Source: Heterodera schachtii
Lineage: Eukaryota; Nematoda; Chromadorea; Rhabditida; Heteroderidae
Assembly (NCBI GenBank): GCA_023374025.1
Contig: SIJG01000096.1
Coordinates: 199,822-263,821 of the forward strand
Reading direction: 5' to 3'
DNA length: 64,000 nucleotides
Part shown: piece by piece, positions 58,511 through 64,000 of the stretch
How positions within the stretch are numbered: position 1 is the first letter of the stretch
Layout of the letters: every line of letters starts with the position of its first letter
Notes under the pieces: model-generated
What the model was told of the DNA's origin: nothing
Seen by the model: only the letters and a program-made list of their open reading frames with translations
Database searches by the model: none
Position numbers and translations under genes: made by a program

Positions 58511-59960
58511 TTCAGTTAATTGTCGTATTTTAAAGTGAAAAAATGTACATTTTGATGCAATTAATTTTTCCGTGGTGCCAACGACAGAATTTGAGTAAAG
58601 AAGAAAATTAGAATTAAAATAAATTAATTTTTGCTGTTTCAAAAAAAAAATTATATTATCTATTATAAGAAAAAGTTTTAGTACGGTGTAAGATATTTCG
58701 GTATTTATAAGCAAATCAATTTAGAATTTATAAAATTTTACGGTTTTAATTTAATACTTAGTTTAATTGAAATCTTTTTATATTTCGGTTGCGGAACTTT
58801 TCCCTATTTTACAAATTTTCTTTTATATTTTTATCGTGTCCAGACATTTGCGCCTATGTCCTAATTCGGGTTCAAATTAAATTTTTTTCAATCCCGGATG
58901 GCTTAAACACCTTTAAAATTAAGAAAACAAGGTCTGTTGATTATCAGAAACAAATTCTGTTATTTTTTTTTTCAAAAAAAAATTCTGGAGAGCTGATGTC
59001 CGAGGCGCAAATGTGGGGTAGCATTTTTATCTCGTTTAGCTAATCTTTGCAGAAAATATTTCCTAATGTTTCACTGAGGAGTACTAATTTTCGCAATATT
59101 TAAATAAATATTTTTCATATCAAATGGCATTTCTGAGAGGAAACAAACAAATTAATTGTTGAAAAAATGATTTTTCAATTAAAATAATTTATCTATTAAC
59201 AACAATAACGCTATAACAACAATAATATGAAATTAAAACACATTTCTTGATTATTATTATTTGTTTGCTAATTACAATGAAAAAACATATTACAAATGAT
59301 AATTATCCAATTATATCTGTCAGTTTTTTGAAAGCTGTTTATGAACTTGTGCAAGAAAAATAAGCGCAATTCGATGCTCAGGAAATGTTTGAAGGCACAA
59401 CTAAAACATTAATTAATTAAGAGATAATACGTTATTAATTTTAAATTAAACATAATTAAATAAACTAATTGAATAATTAATTCTAATTACTTTGGTCAGA
59501 TCAAACAATTTTTTCTGAGGCGCATTATTCTCTTCATCAGCAGCAAATCTTGAATAATTGAATTGCATTTTTTGATTATTCTGCACAAATTCACTGACAA
59601 TGCTTCTCAGTTTGCCGATATAATCCTAAATAATAATAATTAATTAAATATTACACTGTTTGGCATTTTAATTGGCCACCTGTTCCATGCCAATCCGTTC
59701 CTCCACCAGTGCCATTTCTCCAGTTTCGTCTCGCCCACTCTCCGGCATCCAAATCCACCGACTTATCGGGTTCAATGGAACAATGCCAAAGTCTCCCGGC
59801 ACAAAATCGTCCGTTCTGTACATGCCATTGAACTGCTTCAACTTGGAGAAGCCCATCTTGGCCATGAATTCCATGTCCAAACGGCGCTTTGGCTCCCAAT
59901 TTTCCATGGGGTGTTTGTTGTTGAACAACATTCGGTAGAGCAGCAAACCGACGAACCACA
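58511..59960. repeat. Tandem array unit 4, truncated
   Basis: Follows units 1-3 up to the middle of family S exon 4, then stops abruptly at 59960, where unrelated GC-richer sequence begins. Confidence 0.9.
59320..59960 (-). pseudogene. Family S copy S6, truncated
   Basis: Exon 6 (from 59320), exon 5 and most of exon 4 are present up to the codons for WFVGLLLYRMLFNNKHPMEN. The copy ends at 59960 in the first part of exon 4, where it abuts unrelated sequence. Several private changes (MYRTDDFVPGDFG, LNPISRWIW) set it apart from S3-S5. Confidence 0.85.
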
Positions 59961-60761
59961 GTAGTTACCCTCCCCGACTTATCGCAGTGCGCGAAATGTT
60001 TTTCGCGCACAAACGCCAGGGTGTGGGGCGCTTTTGCGCTTTGATGTTGCCGCTTTTGGCAGGTGTTCGGGAGTGGTGGGGGCGGGATTCCCTTTGAAGA
60101 CGCCGGCATCCCGAGGGTTAGGGGGGTTTCGGGGAAGTGATTGATTGATTGATTTATGGCTGGGAGTGGGGGGGGGTGCTAATTGCGCGAAATTTTGATT
60201 GATTTATGGACTCGAAAAAAGGGAGGCTGGTAGGGGGGGAGTGGGGAATGTTGCGCCAAGTTATCGCAATGCGCCAAAAGGGGATGTTGCGCCGACTTAT
60301 CGCAGTGCGCGAAAAACAATGGGATTTAAGGGGCGAAGGGATGGGTCGAGGATATGTCGGGAGTGAAATGTAAATTAAAGGGAATTTGATTGATTGATTT
60401 TTGAACTGTAAAATAGAAGAGGGGGAGGGAGGGGGGGGGATTAATTAATGAAATTTGATGGAGCAGGCAATTGTGACTGTACGATGGATGAGAAAGAATG
60501 GAAATAAGCAATTCTCTCATTTTTTTGCTCAAACAATTTCTTTTTTCTGGGGGGGGGGGAATAGATTTTGAGGTCAATGAGTGACCAATGGACGCCATTA
60601 ACTATTCTCCAATTGATTTTCGTTGCGTAATGCCGTCCAATGGTCATCCATTGGAGTCAAAAATCTCACCAAAACTTTTTTTTTTTTTTGCGTTTTTTTT
60701 TTTTGTTTTTTTTTGTTTTGATTCTCACATAATTAATTGAAATAATTTTTTTCTTTTACAG
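59961..60761. other. GC-richer island beyond the array edge
   Basis: GC is much higher than in the array. It contains three versions of CGACTTATCGCAGTGCGCGAA (near 59972, 60255 and 60292), several TTGATTGATTGATT tracts, G runs (60169, 60431, 60550) and a poly-T tract (60679-60716). No signal-peptide exon for the following gene was found. Confidence 0.45.
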
Positions 60762-61156
60762 AAGACGGATCTGCGCTTCCAACCAAATGCGACAACAATT
60801 TGTTCTCCAACGACTTGGGCGTCAAATTACACCACCAGTCGAGTTGCCGGCAGCAAAACGACGGAAAACAACGGCACAACAACAGGACTGCTCCGAGCAA
60901 CATCTGCATTGGACTCAGACCAAATTGCTCAACGAAAATCTGCAATTGTACAAACAATTGTACGACAATCGCACCACCGAATATGACGACATCGAGCCAA
61001 CAAATCTGCGGCGGCGTTGTCCAACATGTCATCAAACATACCGATTTGTGTTGGCGCGCTTCTCTTCAGTCCGGTTTCAAACTCCTTGGTTGCCGCGAAT
61101 GCAGAAACACCTGTCCCGAAAAGCCGGCTGGATTTTGCTGGATGTGTCCTTCTTAG
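60762..61156 (+). CDS. Cys-rich terminal exon of a secreted-type protein
   Basis: After a strong TTTTTTTCTTTTACAG acceptor, a frame of about 131 residues starts EDGSALPTKCDNN and ends GCRECRNTCPEKPAGFCWMCPS-like (split here as GCRECRNTCPEKP and AGFCWMCPS), with fourteen Cys. The Cys-dense end suggests a disulphide-rich extracellular domain, but I recognise no family. A second frame on the same strand (60787-61203) and one on the other are also open. I prefer the Cys-rich frame because it ends in tidy Cys pairs and has a matching acceptor phase. The 5' exons are not visible. Confidence 0.4.
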
Positions 61157-61394
61157 TGGGTTTGATTATTATTATTTTTTTTTTTGAAAATTTCATGAAA
61201 TGAAGGTGAATTTTGAAAAATTAAATGTTTGAACGTATAACATTTCTTATCAATTTTTAAAAATTTTAAAATTTAGCAAGATTTCGGCCTAAAATTAATA
61301 AAAAGTGAATAATTTTTTATCAAATATTTTTTTTGAAGTTTTACTATATACTATTCTATAATATAATTAAACAATATAATTAAAAAATTTTAAG

Positions 61395-62414
61395 CGGAAA
61401 GAAGCCTTGTATAGCTTAAACAATGCATGGCACCAGTTTTTGAAGTCGGGAGAGCAAATGGATGATGGTGATGAAAATGATGAGGAGGAAGAGAGTGATG
61501 AGGAAGAGAGTGAGGAAGAAGAGAGAGAGGAAGACGAGGAGAGGAATGAAGACGAGAGGGAGGAAGACGAGGAGAGGGATGAAGAGGAGAGGGAGGAAGA
61601 TGAGAATGAGAGAGAAGAGAGAGAGGAAGACGAGGAGAGGGGGGAAGTGGATAGAGAGGACGACGAGGAGAGTGAGGGAGAAGAGAGTGAGCAAGAGAAT
61701 GCGAATGGGCTGAATGATGATGATGATGAAGTGGTTGAGGAAAGTGAGGGAGAGGACGCAGATGTGGATGGAGTGGTAAATGATGGCGGTGGTGATGGAG
61801 TTGAAAATGGGGACGAGAATGGAAATGAAGGAGGAGGAAGCGGAAAAGGAAATGGTGGGGGAGGAGGGGGCGGAGGAGGAGGTGGAGGAGGAGAGGGAGG
61901 AAACGGAGGAGGAAATGGTGGAGGAGGAGGGGGAGGAAGCGGAGGAGGAAATGGGGGAGGAGGAGGAAGCGGAGGAGGAAATGGTGGAGGAGGAGGGGGC
62001 GGAGGAGGAGGTGGAGGAGGAGGGGGAGGAAGCGGAGGAGGAAATGGTGGAGGAGGAGGGGGAGGAAGCGGAGGAGGAAGCGGAAGAGGCGGAGACGAAG
62101 GAGGAAGCGGAGGGGGAGGAAGCGGAGCAGAAAATGGTGGGGGGCGAGACGGTGGAGGAGGGGGAGGAAGCGGAGGGAGTGGAGCGGGAGGAGGAGGAAG
62201 AGAAAAGGGTGGAGAACAAAATGGAGGAGACGGAAACGGAGCGGACCGAGGAGGAGGAAGCGAAGCGCAAACGGAGGAAGAAGGCAAGAGGAGGAACCGA
62301 TGGAGAGCAAAACGGTGGAGGCAAATCAGAGGAGAAGGAGGAGAGGGAGGAAAAGAACGAGCAGTGTTTAACGAAGCGGCGGTTGGGGTGAATTGGACAT
62401 TCTCCCGTCGTTAG
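61395..62414 (+). CDS. Acidic then Gly-rich repeat exon
   Basis: A frame of 339 residues follows a TTTTAAG acceptor: KEALYSLNNAWHQFLKSGEQ, then an Asp/Glu/Arg region of about 85 residues, an Asp/Asn part (NGLNDDDDEVVEESEGED), a long Gly tract with GGGSGGGN units, and a basic end. The charged-then-Gly order recalls the genes at 7300 and 13885, and this one too lies next to a family S copy in head-to-head order. The underlying DNA is a GGA/GAG-type repeat, so all frames are open and the call is tentative. No signal peptide exon was found. Confidence 0.4.
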   Translation, partial: RKEALYSLNNAWHQFLKSGEQMDDGDENDEEEESDEEESEEEEREEDEERNEDEREEDEERDEEEREEDENEREEREEDEERGEVDREDDEESEGEESEQENANGLNDDDDEVVEESEGEDADVDGVVNDGGGDGVENGDENGNEGGGSGKGNGGGGGGGGGGGGGEGGNGGGNGGGGGGGSGGGNGGGGGSGGGNGGGGGGGGGGGGGGGGSGGGNGGGGGGGSGGGSGRGGDEGGSGGGGSGAENGGGRDGGGGGGSGGSGAGGGGREKGGEQNGGDGNGADRGGGSEAQTEEEGKRRNRWRAKRWRQIRGEGGEGGKERAVFNEAAVGVNWTFSRR

Positions 62415-62474
62415 AGGAAATTTTTAAGAAAAATGGTACAATAGGGTTACGTATTTTTATTTTTTTTTGCAAAG

Positions 62475-62720
62475 ATTTTTTTCTTATGGAATCGGCAATA
62501 CGAAATCAGCAAGCCGATTTCGGCCTGCCGATTTCGGCCTGCCGATTCGGCTTGCCGATTTCGGCTTGCCGATTTCGGCCTGCCGATTTCGGCTTGCCGA
62601 TTTTGGCTTGCCGATTTCGGCTTGCCGATTTCGGCTTGCCGACTTCGGCAGGCCGAATCGGCAGGCCGAAATCGGCTTGCTGATTTCGTACTGCCGATTC
62701 CATAAGGAAAAAATTTTTTG
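62475..62720. repeat. Palindromic element with tandem GCCGATTTCGGC units
   Basis: The ends TTTTTTCTTATGGAATCGGC and the inverse CCGATTCCATAAGGAAAAAA make a long inverted pair that continues inward through TACGAAATCAGCAAGCCGAT. The middle is about nine tandem 14-17-bp units of GCCGATTTCGGCTT, each itself palindromic. Likely a foldback or MITE-like element. Confidence 0.75.
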
Positions 62721-63076
62721 AAATGAAATTGAAAATAGTCTTACTAAGGATTACTAATAATAAATTTAAGTTTTTTTTTTTACTAGGCGTCAAAAAAAAC
62801 AATCAAGCGGAAAGAACAACGAAAAAAGCAAAAACAAAAACAACAAAATATTCAAATTTGTCTCTAATATTATTTTATTTATTTGTCATGAATTTATTTA
62901 TGCTTAATCAAATATAATTTTTGTTCTTAATTTTATTAAACTTTAGCTTTAAAAATTAGAAAAAAAAACTTTCTTTTCCAAACTGTTCCCTCGACTTTCA
63001 GAATTAATTTATTACAAAAAAATTACGATTATTAGAAAAAGGATCCGTCCTTACACTGTCTGTCATCCACGGTCAT
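62721..63076. other. Intergenic A/T-rich sequence
   Basis: No gene or repeat recognised. Confidence 0.4.
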
Positions 63077-63283
63077 TCAATCACTCAGTTTCATTCTTTC
63101 GAGCTCGAACGCCATGCTGAAACTCGTCGGGCCGCACACGAATTTTTGGCCCGGGACCAGCGTGTCCATCGGCTCCTCATCGAGGGGTTCCATTTTCATG
63201 CCGGCCAAAATGTGCAGATGATGGTTTTCGCGCTCGAGAGTCGCGACCTTTTCCTCCAAGCTTTTGACTTTGGAGAGGAGACG
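63077..63283 (-). CDS. Last exon of a bZIP-like gene (partial)
   Basis: After a TATTTTAG acceptor the exon encodes RLLSKVKSLEEKVATLEREN, HHLHILAGMKMEPLDEE and ends FELERMKLSD, 68 residues. Leu and Val fall at heptad spacing, and LEEKVATLEREN is very like the start of the leucine zipper in Jun/CREB-type factors. The basic DNA-binding region would be on an upstream exon, at higher coordinates. A candidate at about 63370-63470 (KNMPKQFKKLLRPIIRKP) is Lys/Arg-rich but lacks the usual NxxAAxxCR signature. The gene probably continues past 64000. Confidence 0.5.
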   Translation of the reverse strand, partial: RLLSKVKSLEEKVATLERENHHLHILAGMKMEPLDEEPMDTLVPGQKFVCGPTSFSMAFELERMKLSD

Positions 63284-64000
63284 CTAAAATAAAATAATTT
63301 AAATTATAAGAGAAAATTCAATATTTAAATAAATTATTAAATAATTTAAAAATAAAAAATAAATATTACATTAATAATATGGGTCGCTGGGTTGGGGGGG
63401 CATTTCGGCTTGCGGATGATGGGGCGTAATAATTTTTTAAATTGTTTTGGCATATTTTTCACGCGCATTAATTTACTTAAATAAAAATAAATTAAAACAA
63501 ACAAATGAAATAGGAATAACAAAAAAAAATGGTCTCTTGAATCGAGAATGGCACAACATTGCAGAAGGGCGGCCGGGCGTTCCTCCCGCGACGATGGCAC
63601 AACATTCCGAAGGGGGCGTTTCTCGGCACATATGGTGGCGGGCGGCATTACACTTTGAACTTTCACGCCTTTTACCGTTCACACAATGATTGATTACAAA
63701 TATTTGCTCTCGAATACAATGAAGTTGGCACTTTTTGTCGAAAGGCGGCCGAGATAAAGCGTACAAAAATGTAATTCGGATTAAAAGGTTAATTCAATTG
63801 GATGATTGATTATTTATTTAATGTTTCAATTTTTTTTCTTTTTATCATACCGACATTTTGAAAATATTTTACAATTTAAACTAAAATATGATTAAGTGAT
63901 TGATCACATTTGAATATTTTTCTTTAAAGTTACCGACAATTTTAAAATTTACAATTCAAATTAAAATGATTGATTACCATATGCTATAATTATTTCTTTG
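63284..64000. other. Upstream region of the bZIP-like gene
   Basis: Contains a possible Lys/Arg-rich exon (63370-63470, minus strand) and a GC-richer patch (63555-63680) with GGCACAACATT repeated twice. I could not settle any exon here. Confidence 0.35.

Larger units (their letters stand above)
55130..59319. other. Spacer of tandem unit 3 to 4
   Basis: Hairpin at 55829-55849, expanded minisatellite (55966-56590), hAT-like element (56804-57634) and A/T-rich sequence. No gene seen. Confidence 0.5.

Noticed and set aside
61367..62391. Pro-rich, Glu-rich and Ser-rich frames overlapping the acidic/Gly-rich exon
   Set aside because: The simple repeat keeps every frame open. Only the frame with an acceptor and a non-repetitive lead-in was retained, and with low confidence.

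Overview
The window reads as nuclear DNA of a nematode, probably a plant-parasitic or related clade IV species; this is inferred and not proven. Supporting signs are strong A/T bias, many small exons split by short GT-AG introns ending in TTTCAG or TTTTAG, a nematode-style BTB gene, and several genes for small secreted proteins. It contains no bacterial genes. Very little is single-copy: most of the 64 kb is duplications, non-autonomous transposons and broken gene copies.

Layout. (1) 1-18560 is a large imperfect inverted duplication. The left arm is 1-~8075, the right arm ~13570-18560, with a unique centre between. Each arm carries a head-to-head pair: a six-exon gene for a secreted protein of unknown family ('family S' here: S1 on the left, S2 on the right) and a two-exon gene for a secreted Lys/Glu- then Gly-rich protein. 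The centre holds a complete seven-exon BTB-domain gene (11695-12922) and several hAT-like elements. (2) 18.6-23.9 kb, minus strand: a small hypothetical gene, a poly(A) polymerase-like gene with an in-frame stop and no C-terminal domain, and a Lys-rich hypothetical gene. (3) 23.93-25.92 kb is an unexplained block of different base composition. (4) 26.0-35.2 kb, minus strand: a twelve-exon gene of about 1,395 codons with a signal peptide and coiled coils, family not recognised. (5) 35.2-40.8 kb: remains of a Gly/Tyr-rich gene, repeats, and a truncated LTR retrotransposon. (6) 42.0-59.96 kb: a tandem array of ~5.3-5.7 kb units, each with a family S gene (S3 and S5 intact, S4 frameshifted, S6 cut off mid-exon 4), a 31-bp minisatellite and a hAT-like element. 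(7) 59.96-64 kb: a GC-richer island, a Cys-rich exon, an acidic/Gly-rich exon, a palindromic repeat, and the last exon of a bZIP-like gene.

The most notable element is at 488-2616. It has hAT-type terminal inverted repeats and a perfect 8-bp target duplication, and the right arm of the inverted duplication still shows the empty site. Inside are three exons with their introns from the large gene 25 kb away, all still open. It is a Pack-type gene-capturing transposon whose donor, filled site and empty site all lie in one window. Five further element families with 8-bp target duplications are present and none carries a transposase, so they must depend on one encoded elsewhere.

Functionally, the window appears to be a secreted-protein locus growing by duplication and transposition, set among a few ordinary genes. 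Exon structures come from reading splice sites by eye; identities to known families rest on remembered motifs, not on searches.
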